From Chlamydomonas sphaeroides (lineage: Eukaryota > Chlorophyta > Chlorophyceae > Chlamydomonadales > Chlamydomonadaceae): 64,000 nucleotides of DNA. The notes beneath the pieces were generated by a model. The model did no database searches, was not told the origin of the DNA, and saw nothing but the letters and a program-made list of their open reading frames with translations. The stretch is taken from contig BDDC01000396.1 of the NCBI GenBank assembly GCA_001662425.1, positions 1 to 64,000 on the forward strand, written 5' to 3'. The position numbers were made by a program, and so were the translations under genes. Shown one piece after another: positions 22,822 to 33,466 of the stretch (position 1 is its first letter; each line of letters opens with the position of its first letter).

Positions 22822-25800
22822 CTACGAGGGGACGGCCTCGCGCTCGACCTCAGCTGCGTTGTCAACGGCCGGCACCTCGGCAAAGCCAGGAGGTGGTCCG
22901 GGTCGCCGGCGCCGGACGCCGAGCGTGCTGATATCCGGCGCTGCCACGACACTTGCCGCCATGGCGGCAGCAGCCGCTGCAGGGCAGCCAGCGTCCCATG
23001 TCGGCGCCCCGACAACGCAGGGGGTGTGCGCGCTGCCGCACCGGTCTCCCATCATGGCGCTGGTGTTTCCCGCGTCGACGTCCATGCCAATTTCATCCAT
23101 GCCGACTGGCGCCAATGGGTGGGCGCCGGCGACGCCACAACCGTCGGCGGGGCCCGGGTTGTGCTCGCCGGCATCCGCCATGGCCACATCCTCTCCCCGC
23201 ATGGTCGGTACGTCGATGCCAGCAGGTTTCTCGCCGCCGGTTGGCGACGAGTCGGGCGCCAGGGGCTCGGGATTGGGCGCGCCATCGCTTGCCGACTGCA
23301 GGGCCGCCGACGAGCCCACCGGTGAAGCGAGTGGCGAGCCGAAAGCCCCGCCGATGTTGCCGGGGGAGAAGGGCTCTTGGATGGGAGGCGGCGAGGGTGG
23401 CGGGTTGTGAAGCTGATCCTGGTCGGTGCCCGTGTCCGTCGAGGGGCGGCTGTGTGGTACGGCGACGCTGTGCGCCATGCCCGGGCCGGCCTCATCGAAA
23501 GCTGGCGCCTTGGTGGCCGCCTCCATGCCATCGGCCGCGCCGGGAGTCTCGGACATGGCTGCGGTAGCCGCGGAGCTGCTCTGTGACGCGTCCGTGGTCA
23601 GGTACGCCACGATCTGGTGCAGGTGGGCTGTTGGCAGGTGCGGCAGGGATAGCTCGCCAGGTGAGGCAGCTCGCAGATAGGCTGCCAGCTGCGCAAGCTC
23701 CAGATCAGTCATGAGCCGGAAGTCAGGATCGGCGGGAAGGTAGGGCGGTGCTGTTTCATCGGGCCTGGCGGGAGCTTGCACGTTGCCCGCGCCCGGAGCT
23801 GCGGATCCAGCGAGGGTGAGCTCAACTGTCTCCTGCAGCGTCGGTACAGCAGCATCACGGCTGCTCGGCGGCGTCGTCATCTGGCCGGTCAGCGGTGGAG
23901 CCTTGCCGGGCCATACGCGCTGCCGAGCCTTGACAGTGCGCCTGGCCTGTGGGGAGCTAGCATTGTTGCCTGCTTGCTGCGATGCCTCTCCATGCGCCGG
24001 CCGCTGCTCGGGTTGCGGGCCCGGCTGTGGGTCGGCCTCATTGCCGTTGAAGCGCAGCGCCCGCCGCACGCGCCAGGATGGGCTCTCATCTGCACCCTGC
24101 GGCATTTGTTGCCGCGTCGCCTGATTTGGAGTAGCCGCATCTCCCAGCTCCTGCTGCTCCTGGTCAGCATCCTCGTCGTAGGGTGCCAGGCCAGGGCAGC
24201 TGTTGTCGAGGAGCGCGGCGTTGAAGGTGGGGGTCTGGTCGCCAAGCGATGGCTGCCACAGCTGCCGCGACACCGTGCCTCGCTGGTCGTCGTGACGGTA
24301 CGGCGTCACATCTCCGGCCGTGTCCAAGTCGTCGCCCCGGACGCGCTGGTGCGCGTCGTCCACGCCGTACATGCGCCCCGGCGGCGTGCGCGCCTCGAGG
24401 CGCATGGGGTGGATCTCAATGCTGGGCTGCTCATCTGTGGCGAGAGGCGGCGGCAGGGGCGGGATCAATGACATGATTAAGAATCACGTATTGCACGCAT
24501 TGGCCGACGCAAAGTTGCGGGACGTTGCCGTGACGGCCTGTTCTTGCTACCCGCACGCACCTTCGTCCTTGACGAGCTCCAGATGCAGGATGCAGCCGTG
24601 GTTGGTGCCGGTGCCGCCATAGTTGGTCGCCGTGAAGAAGGTCACCAGCCGGCCGCCCGCGAAGAGCTCAATGCCCTCCTGCACCACCTCGTGGCCGCGC
24701 AAGATGGCCGTGATGTGGTTCGTCTGCCAGGTGAAGCCCGGCACCGGCACGCCGGATCAAGGGGGGCAGAGGTGTCAGCAGTCCGCCGAGGCGGCACGGC
24801 GGGCGACGTGCGCTTGTCCGAGCCGCGAAGCCCTATCCGGCTGAGCGCCATCCCCGCCAACGGCAATTTCAGCAGCGTTGGCGGCGGACGCGTACCTCGC
24901 AGAAAGCGTGTACGAGGTCAGGCCCGAAGGCGACCAGGTGGCCCGCGTACTCGTCGCGCTTGCTGCGCTGCAGCCCCAGGTCATCGTCAGACGCCGTGGG
25001 GTCGGACCAGATCTGCGCGACAGGGCCCGCCGCACATAGGTGCACGCCACCATGTTGTTCAGGCTGCGCACGGCACCTCTCCAAACTGGCCACCGACCCA
25101 CATACGGTCGCCGACCCACATGCGGGATGTTCCATGTGGGTCGGCAGCCATTCAAGCGTCGGGGGCCAACCATTTGGGTCCTCTTTTCGGCATGCCCAGC
25201 CCCCGTGCTAGCCCACCGCTCACCAAATCGTTCATGATCTTAAAGTTCTCATCGTTGTCGCCGCTGCGGACTGGCCGTCGCACGCTGGCGATCTGCGACA
25301 GGCTGAGTAGCCGGCCAATGCCGCCGTGCACCATCAGGTACCGGCTGGGCACAAAGGCGCCCGCACTGCGGTCAGGCCAAGGGTCGGCGCCGCCGACGAG
25401 CGCCGACAAGGGCTGCTGGGGCTGGACCTCGGGCTCGCCTGCGCATGACGACGGGCAGGGCGTTGCTGAGTACGGTGCCAGACTCTGTGGAATCCGCCGC
25501 CGCCGCCGGCGCAGCTGCGGTGCAGGCACTACTGCTCGCAACACCCGCCTTCACTCACACTCGTATCCAGGGCAGCAGCCCAGTGCCGCAAGCGGAAGGT
25601 AATCGAACGAGTCGTTGAATACGTCAAACAGCTTCTCGCCCCGGTAGACGCCCCACTTGCCCGTCAGCTCCTCCTGCGAGGCGGCCGTAAGACGGAGGGG
25701 GAGGAGCGGCGGCACGTGTCGCCGGGGACCTAGGGCACGATGCGCGTGGGGAGCTCTGCCTTGTATTTGATCGGTGCTCACCCTAAAGCCGTACGCCTCA

Positions 25801-27430
25801 TTGATGTGAGAGGTCTGCGGGGCAGAGGGCAGCGCCGCACGGGGTTTTACAACGATTCAGGCACAGGGAGCGTGGGCGCGAGGGCCCGGTGTTGGAGGCT
25901 GCGGCCGAACGAACAGGCAGGCAGCCATGGCAGCCGCACGTAGCCTTCGCACCTCGTGGTTGCCGCGCAAAAGGAAGATCTTGGTGGGCCACCGGATCTT
26001 AAGAGCGTACAGCAGCAGCACCACCTGCACAAGGTTTAGTTCGCGTTTACAGTTGGTCAAGGTGTCGCAGCGGGTGGCATAGTAGCGGTCCACGTGGTGC
26101 CGAGGCCCGAGCCCCGACCCACCTCGGCGCTGTAGAAGGTGCGGTCCACGTAGTCGCCAAGGAAGACCCAGGGAATGCTGCGGGCCGAAGAACAGAGCAG
26201 GAATCTAATACGGAGAGCTGCAGCAGCTACCTTGTGCGCGGCGCAGCGCATTGCGAAGACCCGCTCGCCGGCGGCCTGCCGCGGCCAAGCTTGTAGCGCT
26301 ATGGGCGCGCGCGCCTCACCTGCCGTCGGGCGCGCCACACCATCCCCACATGCGCATCAGGTCCACAAACTGGCCGTGCAGGTCGCTCACCACGCGGCAT
26401 GGCGCTGTGGGCTCCAAAATTGTTTTGAAGGGGCACGCGGGAAGCGGAAAGGGCGACGTAAGAGCAGGGTGACATGGAGAGATGTGTCCGCGCTCAGCCT
26501 TGCCTGGTACGTAGAGCAGTGTGTCCTCTTGTGCAAAGAGCCCGCGCGCCTCGACGATGAGCTGAGGGCGGCGGATATAGCAACGCGGCGTGATTGATGA
26601 AGTTTGGCGAAGGGTGGAAGGGGGCAGGGTCATCCCGCGGGGATTGTACGAAGCGTCCCTTTGCATGCGCCTAAGCGCACCTGGTGCACCTCCTGCAGGC
26701 TGAACAGGTCTGCAACTCTTGGTATCATTTCTCGCTCGTACGTCTGGTTGGGCTGAAAGTAGGCGTCCAGGAAGCGCTGGTGAACCGGGCGCACATCCAG
26801 CGACTGCGGTAGGGGGCACACGCTGGCAGTTAAGGGGCATAAGCACACGTGCAAGGACGCGGGTTGCTGAAGCGCGTGGGCAGGTGCTCGAACCCGTCCT
26901 GATCAAATAATCCAGTATGGGCGCAGCGATGCGATCGCTGCACACGCGGTCGCATACGCACCTTGCCGGGGCGGGTGGAAGGCGTCCCGATGCCACGCAG
27001 CTCGTGTACGGCCGACAAGGGCACCGTTTGCACGATCCCTTTCTGCTGACTAACGCTCTTGACCAGGGGGCTAATGCGTGCGCCTGCGGCAGGACATCGA
27101 AGATGTAGACATGTGGCGCCGACGCGTAGCGACTACTTCTCACCTGTCGGCGCCGCAGCCCGAGGACTGCCCAGCGGCGTGCTTGGCGGCGTGCGATAGT
27201 CCTGCGCGACAAACTGACCCCAAAGACGTCTTTGCGGCCGCAACGGCTCGACCTGCCTTGCGACGTACCTGAACAGCTTTCATGATGCGTTTTCTATCTA
27301 TGATTGCAACGTGTGAGGGGCGAGCGACATAACTACAGTCCACCGGGCTCAACACCCTTGCAAAGCTTGCACGGTCCCCATGCAAGCCGTCCACAGAACG
27401 GCCCTGTGCAAGAATCTTCGCTGTGTGCAT
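22822..27430 (-). CDS. PPP-family Ser/Thr phosphatase, BSU1/PPKL-like, without Kelch repeats
   Basis: Minus-strand exons 27430-27269, 27132-26962, 26803-26681, 26561-26511, 26411-26320, 26177-26123, 26024-25953, 25814-25782, 25673-25561, 25365-25224, 25012-24896, 24723-24561 and 24434-22822 give 968 aa. Metal-site motifs occur in order: SDLHGQF (D179, H181), GDYVDR (D208), RGNHE (N240, H241), MVHGGIGRL (H304) and RGHE (H388), then TATNYGGTGTNHG. The phrases HGGIGRLLSLSQIASVRRPV and IWSDPT match plant BSU1/BSL and protist PPKL phosphatases better than PP1 or PP2A. Differences: the first Gly of GDxHG is Ser, GDYVDRG lacks its Gly, and RAHE is RGHE, but every metal ligand is kept. No Kelch propeller is encoded upstream in this window. 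The last exon adds ~540 disordered residues. The N-terminus is uncertain: an in-frame ATG at 27283 is an alternative start. Confidence 0.85.
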
Positions 27431-27822
27431 GCTCCTTTGCATGCAATATAGCATACAACAAACAACGGTCTTGGGAGCTGTCGCTGTCCTGATTAATTCG
27501 CGGGGCCGCTTTGGATCACCCCCGGAGAGCAACTTGGGCTTCAACTATCTTGCCTGTACTACTAAGCACACCTTGCTTCGGGTAAACTCAGCCTATGCGA
27601 ACAGTGAAGCACCTGAGCATTGCTTTGCCGTTTGCAGCCAAGCGCTTGTTGTACAGCTGTCGCGGTCTCGTGCTTTGTCAAAATAATAAACTACTTTCAC
27701 GACTTCTGCGGGGCTGAACGAGGGTGGAGAAGCGGCTCATAAACATCAAGCGAGTTCTTCAACGACGACGGCTACGCGCCCTGAGACAGCATGAGTGGAG
27801 TCAAGCGGCCATCCTACATGCG
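27431..27822. promoter_or_regulatory. Divergent promoter region, phosphatase / CDK10
   Basis: About 390 bases lie between the chosen start codons of the phosphatase (minus) and the kinase (plus). The stretch is AT-richer than the genes. Both 5' UTRs and promoters must be here. Confidence 0.4.
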
Positions 27823-30800
27823 ATGAGCGGCGCGGGAGGGGCCAGCGCGCCTGCTTCTGGTCCGGCTGCGCTCCCTGTACAGGACCCCGTGTCCTCATAT
27901 GAGAAGCTGTATAGGATCGGCGAGGGCACCTATGGCGTCGTGTGTGAGTTGCTGGGGCTGGCGGAGGCGCCCAAAGCCGCACGGGGGTGGCGCCGGGGGG
28001 TGGCGCCGTGCAGCGCCGCGTGTGCCTCACGCCTGAGCTGGACTTGACGACCCGTGGCTCTGGGGCCTGCATCTCCCTATCCCCTCCACCTTCATCTTCT
28101 CGGTTTTCCTTCGACGTTGCTTCAACCTCCTCTTCCACCTCTGTCTGCCCGGCGACCACGTTGCGGCCGCATGTCGCCTGCGGCCGTTCTTGGGCATAAC
28201 GCGTCCTGAATGCGCAACACCGCTGGTCACCCTGCCGCGTGCACGCCCCTTGTGCATGTGGATCGTGCTGTCCGTCGCCGACTTCACCGATCGCTGCATG
28301 CCTACAATATGTGTCTACCCGATGGGCCGGCGCCCGGACACTGGATCGCCGTGTGCCGGGACCTGCCATGACAGACAAGGCTCGAGACCGCACCACGGGC
28401 GAGATTGTGGCCCTAAAGCGCGTGCGCTTTGATCGGAGCCGGGACGGCGTGCCTGTGACGAGCATCCGCGAGCTGCGCGTGCTCCAAGCATGCCGCCACC
28501 CCAACATCGTGGCCCTCAAGAAGGTCGTCACTGGCTCGCAGGCCGACAGGTGAGACGCGAGGCCCGCACCCAGGGCCCCGTCGTATATCGGCCGCTAGCC
28601 CTGTTGGGAATTGAGGTGTTTCCGTTGCTGTCCGTCGCGTCACAGGGGCGCTTGTAGCCCTTGCATACCCACAGAACGCAACGTTCCCAGAGATGCCCGG
28701 CCACATCAGCGCCATTGCCCCGGCCCCGGTCCTTCCCTCACGCAGTGTCTTCCTGGTGTTCGAATACTGCGAGCATGACCTGGGGCGTCTCCTGGACCAG
28801 CTGACGCCGCCGAGTGCTGGGCCCAGCGGCGGTGGCGGCGGGGGCCGCGGCGGCTTCAGCATGTCAGAGATCAAGTGCCTCGTGCGCCAGGTGGGAGGAC
28901 CGGCACCTCGAGCGCTGTTGACATGCTATCGTTTTGCAACGCCGGCCATGCCTGCGAGACCTGGCTGATGCCACGCGCCGCACGCCCCAGCCCATGCCAC
29001 CGCCTTCGCCTTTTCGCCTCGCCCCCTGTCCATCACCCCCAGCTGCTCGAGGCCGTCGCGTTCCTGCATGACCGCTGGGTGGTGCACCGCGACATCAAGC
29101 TATCCAACCTGCTCTACACGCACACGGGCCACCTGAAGTTGTGCGACTTTGGGCTGGCCAGGTGCGCAGGGCCTCGGCGCATCCTATGCGGGTTGTTGGG
29201 AGATGATACGTTTCGCCACCCGGCTTTCAATAGCGCACTTGGCACAACGAAACGGTGTGGTTGTGGCAGTGGCGGTCGCGTGCGATCGCTGCTTGCGTAA
29301 TTAGCTCCCGCCGCACGGTTGTTGGATTGCAAGATGCTGTGTCGCGACATTATAATATCAGCTCCCTCCTATAAGCTACATGGATTCGCGTAGGCGTTAT
29401 TGAAAACCGTGCTTGGTTATACAATGCAAACCAGTTCGCATACCTGTACCGGAGAACGAGCCCTGCGCTGGCATGCCATGTGTTCTTCCTGGATTTTCGG
29501 CGTTACGCTGTGCTGTTTATGGTCATGTGAAGATTCGTTGGCGCGAAACGGGGTTGCGCCGTTGAAGTCCGCATGCGCCCAACTGAGCTCAGGGCGCCCG
29601 CGGCCCCGGCTGCATCACCCAGCTGCTGGGAGGGGGGGGCGGTACGCTGTGCAATCCTTCTCCCCCAAACGCGTCAGCACCGCTGCATGGCCGGACGGCC
29701 GCGGCCGCCTCACGGCATGCGGGTTGGGCTGCGAACACCTTCCAAAGTCGTGGCTCCGTAGCATGGCTGGGCAATCTGGCGCTCCCGACAGCACACACGG
29801 CTACCGTAAAGTCATTCACTGTCCAGGGTCCACTGCGCGCCGTCCAGGGCTCCAACGGGCGCATGCCCATAAACTCCTCGCTACCCCCAGGTACTTTGCG
29901 CCGTTCGTGACGCCCATGACGCCCAACGTGGTCACGCTGTGGTACCGCGCGCCCGAGGTGCTGCTGGGCAGTGAGGAGTACGACGAGAGCATCGAGTAAG
30001 GCGGGGCCTGGGCGGCGCAGGGCTTGCCACGAGCAGGAAGCCCCTCGCACGCCTGCTGGCTTGCCGGCTGCTGCCGGCCCGTGCCCAGCGCTCACTCTCC
30101 CTCTGCCGCACCGGCTGACCCTCCCGCCCTCGTTGCCGTCCTCTTGCACCGCGCCCACGTCAGCCTGTGGTCGTGCGGCGCCATCCTCGCGGAGCTGGTC
30201 ACGGGCGAGCCGCTGTTCCCCGCCAGCACCGAGGCAGAGTGCCTCAACATGATGGCGGCGCTGCTGGGGGCGCCCAGCGACAGGATATGGCCGGTGGGTT
30301 GGGGCAGCGTAAACTGCTTGCGGCGTTGTGGGCTGTGACGCGAGCGGCGACGTCACACCAGGGCAGGGGGCTTGCGTGCATGCCCTCCGAAGCCATTGTT
30401 AATCCGGTAGCGCCGCTTGATCGGGCGTGTGGTTGATGGAACACCCCTGCCCACGGATCCAGTCTGCGCTTTCCTGTGCCGCCCCTCCGCCTGCCGCCCT
30501 TACCGCCCTCATCAGAGCATGCCATCCCTGCCGCACTACGGCAAGTTTGTATTCCCCGAGCAGCCCTACAACCTGCTGCGCCGCCAGCTGCCGCAGCTGA
30601 CGGAGGCGGGGCTGGCCCTGGCCAGCGCCATGCTTACATACGACCCGGCGCGCCGCATCACAGCGCACCAGGCCCTGCGCCACGAATGGTTCCAGGTGCG
30701 GAGAAAGGGAGGGAGGGAGGCGCTGTGGCAGCAGGAAGGCAGGGACGCGGCGCGGAACGAAGTCGCTTCCGGGGAGTGATGGTGGCTTATACGCAGACGG

Positions 30801-31236
30801 ACGCAGGAATCGGACAATCATCACGCGTGTGCCACCTGAGCGGCCCTGTACTCCTTCTGCACATCCCCTGACCGCCCATTAATAGGAGGCGCCCTACCCC
30901 AAGCAGCCGGCCGACATGCCCACATTCCCGTCATCGCACGAAGCGCCGCGGGCGGGCGGCAACCAGCGGCCGCACCACCATGGCCACCACCACCACCACC
31001 AGCAGCGCAACGCGACGGCTGGGCCCGGCACCGCCGGCTCCAAGCGCACGCTGGTTGAGGCCTTGGCGCACGAAGCCAAGCGGGCGGCGCTGGCGCGCGT
31101 GGGCGGCGGAGGGCTGGATGACCGGTTCGGGGCGGCGTTTGGCGGTGGCGGTAGCGGAGGCACTGGGACCGGCCGGGGCGGGTCAGCAGCGGCGCTGCTG
31201 GATGGGTCAGGGGTGCAGCTAGTGCGGCAGCGGTAG
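27823..31236 (+). CDS. CDK10: Cyclin-dependent kinase, CDK10 type
   Basis: Eight exons: 27823-27943, 28375-28549, 28746-28890, 29043-29161, 29891-29995, 30164-30293, 30516-30695 and 30886-31236, giving 441 aa. All protein kinase landmarks are present: the glycine loop RIGEGTYGVV (31-40), ATP lysine K55 in IVALKRV, cyclin-helix PVTSIREL, catalytic HRDIKLSN, CDFGLAR, and the T-loop TPNVVTLWYRAPEVLLG. The order EYCEHDL, then TPMTPNVVTLWYRAPE, then MPTFPSSHE after the kinase core matches CDK10 rather than CDK1, CDK2 or CDK9. CDK10 pairs with cyclin M in animals; the algal partner is unknown. A Gly-rich loop (about residues 119-135) is inserted before the SEIKCLVRQ helix. The C-terminal tail carries a His-rich run and then Gly/Ala/Ser-rich sequence. 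The fourth intron (729 bases) is the longest. TGTAA follows at 31379. Confidence 0.9.
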
Positions 31237-31378
31237 CCGTGCGTAGCTAGGGCCGTCATCCTAGGACGCGTGGGACTTAAGGTGCTGCAAGGACCCTCGG
31301 CGGACGGGGGTGCGTGCAGGGGAGGCGCAGCTGGCTACGGCGGCCATGCTGGGGTTGAGGTTGTGGTGGTACTGTCAG

Positions 31379-31383
31379 TGTAA
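31379..31383 (+). terminator. Poly(A) signal TGTAA of the CDK gene
   Basis: TGTAA lies 143 bases after the kinase stop codon. Confidence 0.65.
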
Positions 31384-33466
31384 TGCCTGTGTGTTGCACA
31401 AGTTGCTGCCGCTTGGCCCTTGTTATCGCCCTCCTGTTATTGGGCCCTTGGTGCCCCGCAGCGACGAGCAGAGCAACAGGGAGGCCACCGCCGCTGCCCC
31501 AGCCCTGGTTGAGCGCCCTGTCTCCCCGGCCCAGGCAGGGACGCGGTGCGGGGCGTCGGCTTCCGCCGAGCCACGGCGGTAGTGGCGTGGCCGACGTCAC
31601 CCACCGCTGCTCCTGTGGACGGCATCGGCTGGTGTTGAAACAAAATACGAAAAACGCGAACAAAGGCAGCCAGGTATCCGGCACCAGAGTGCCAAGGCCA
31701 CCGGCCGGTGTACCGCACGGCGGCAACACGCGGTCGGGGCCTGGCCTTGGCGATACGGCGTGGGGAGGCCCGCGCCAAGCCGCTCGCAGGGGCAGTGGGG
31801 CACACGCCGCCATGCGGGACGCCCCACCCACACCCCGCCTGCTTTCGCTCGCGTGCCCCTCACTACAGGCCGCTGGCGGTGCCCCCGCCGACCTGCAGCG
31901 ACCGCTTGAAAGCAACAACGACACGGTGCGGTGCGACCCGGTGGGTGCGGGCGCGGCCACGGGACGGCCGCGGCACGCCAGCAGGCCGCGAGGGTGCGCT
32001 GCATGCCCACACCCCGCCCGCTGCTTGCCGCCAGCGTCACCTTGCGGGTGGCGCAGGCGGCCAGCGGCCAGCGGCCAGCGGCCAGCGGCCAGCGGCCAGC
32101 GGCCAGCGGCCAGCGGCCAGCATGGCGGCCAGCGGCCCACAGGGGTGCGCTGCGCACGCAGGGAGCGCCACGCGGCGCAGCGGCCCGCACGGCCGCGCGC
32201 GGGGGACGGCGCCAGGCTTGCCGACGGCCGCGCCGCCGGCCCTCCTGCACCGCCTGACGCGGGTGTGCTGGTGCCGCTCGCGTGGCGGCGGCCGGGGACC
32301 GCGTTGGCTGTAGCAGGGGTGCGGGCGCGACGTTGGGGTGCGGGGCGGCGGCTGCGGGGGCCCTGCTCGGGGGAAGAGCTGGCACGGAGGCAGCGGGATG
32401 GCTAGACGGCACTTTGGTAATGCGCCGGAGCCCGCGGCACGAGACCACTGCCCACTGCGGGGAGGGCCGGCCCCGTCGCCCCAGGGGGCGCTGCCGAATG
32501 CCGAGCCGTCCGTGACTTGCAGGTTGCGCGGGTCAGGGTAGCGGCGCCGCTGGGGCAGGCGGCCTTCCACCGTGCTCGCCCGCGAGCCGGCAGACGGTCG
32601 CACAGCGCATGCTGTGTGCTGCGTTGACATCACGGGCCTTCTGGTGTGCTGGAGGGCAGCAAAAGCGGTAGCGGGAGGGGAGGGGGGACGTATGTGATTG
32701 TGGATGGGCCCAGGTCACGCGCTCCCGTCATAGCACTACCGCCATCCAGTATCTGCCGCCATCTTCTTATGCCTGAACCAGTGCGCCGTCAATAATTGCG
32801 AGACTCCTGGAGACTTCACCCAGGAGGACCTGCCATTGTGGCGGTCGACGGCAGCCGTCGTCATCGCCACGCTTTTGCGCCCCGGCTTTGCAACTTCCCG
32901 CCACCACAACCCCGCGCTTCCTGCGCGCATTGTGCTTTGGCCGCTGCTTCACAGTACCTATGCGGTCGTATTGCCGAAGTCGAGGTTGCGCGCAGACGCC
33001 ACCACGAGTACCGACAATAATAACTCAAGTCACAGTTGCGTAGACGATACTTGTCGGCACCTGCGTGTGCAGCGCGGTTTCGCCTGGGTTGCTCGCCGCC
33101 GTACAAACGCGGACCTCGGCAGCTCAGTCCATCGCCAAGTAATACTTGTCGGTCTCAATGCATGTTTATGTTTTCGCCGGACTCATTGCACCGCGCTGCA
33201 CATTGTACTTACGCGCGCGTGCCGCTCATACCTCCGCTTTTGCTCACGACACACAGCAGGTCTCTGTTCAGCCAGGCAAATGAATTTTTTTGTCTACGTG
33301 AAGCCGCAATTCAATACAGGTTCTGTGGCCCATGCATGCGCCGCTTGCTGGATAATATGCGTTCTAGCACACAGTTGCTTGGTGCAGCAGTCAAGTTGTG
33401 ACGTGTTGTGAAGGCTTGACGCCAGCAATGGATGGAGCTGCGTGAAGGCAGCTCTCCCGTTCACCT
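31384..33466. other. Intergenic, no gene recognised
   Basis: Long open frames overlap on both strands at 31383-32630 because the sequence is GC-rich and contains a heptanucleotide repeat. None joins into a splice-consistent protein with recognisable motifs. 32640-33466 is AT-richer and probably holds the promoter and 5' UTR of the Myb gene. Confidence 0.4.
32058..32121. repeat. Heptanucleotide tandem repeat GGCCAGC
   Basis: About nine head-to-tail copies of GGCCAGC. Because 7 is not a multiple of 3, every frame reads the same seven-residue cycle, which creates spurious open frames on both strands. Confidence 0.9.

Noticed and set aside
22808..24476. Plus-strand frames antisense to the phosphatase tail
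   Set aside because: The minus-strand frame is continuous, joins in phase to the catalytic exons and ends in a stop. The plus-strand frames are GC shadows.
31383..32633. Long overlapping open frames on both strands (up to 340 codons)
   Set aside because: They pass through the GGCCAGC repeat, which stays open in all frames, and show no splice-consistent or family-like sequence.
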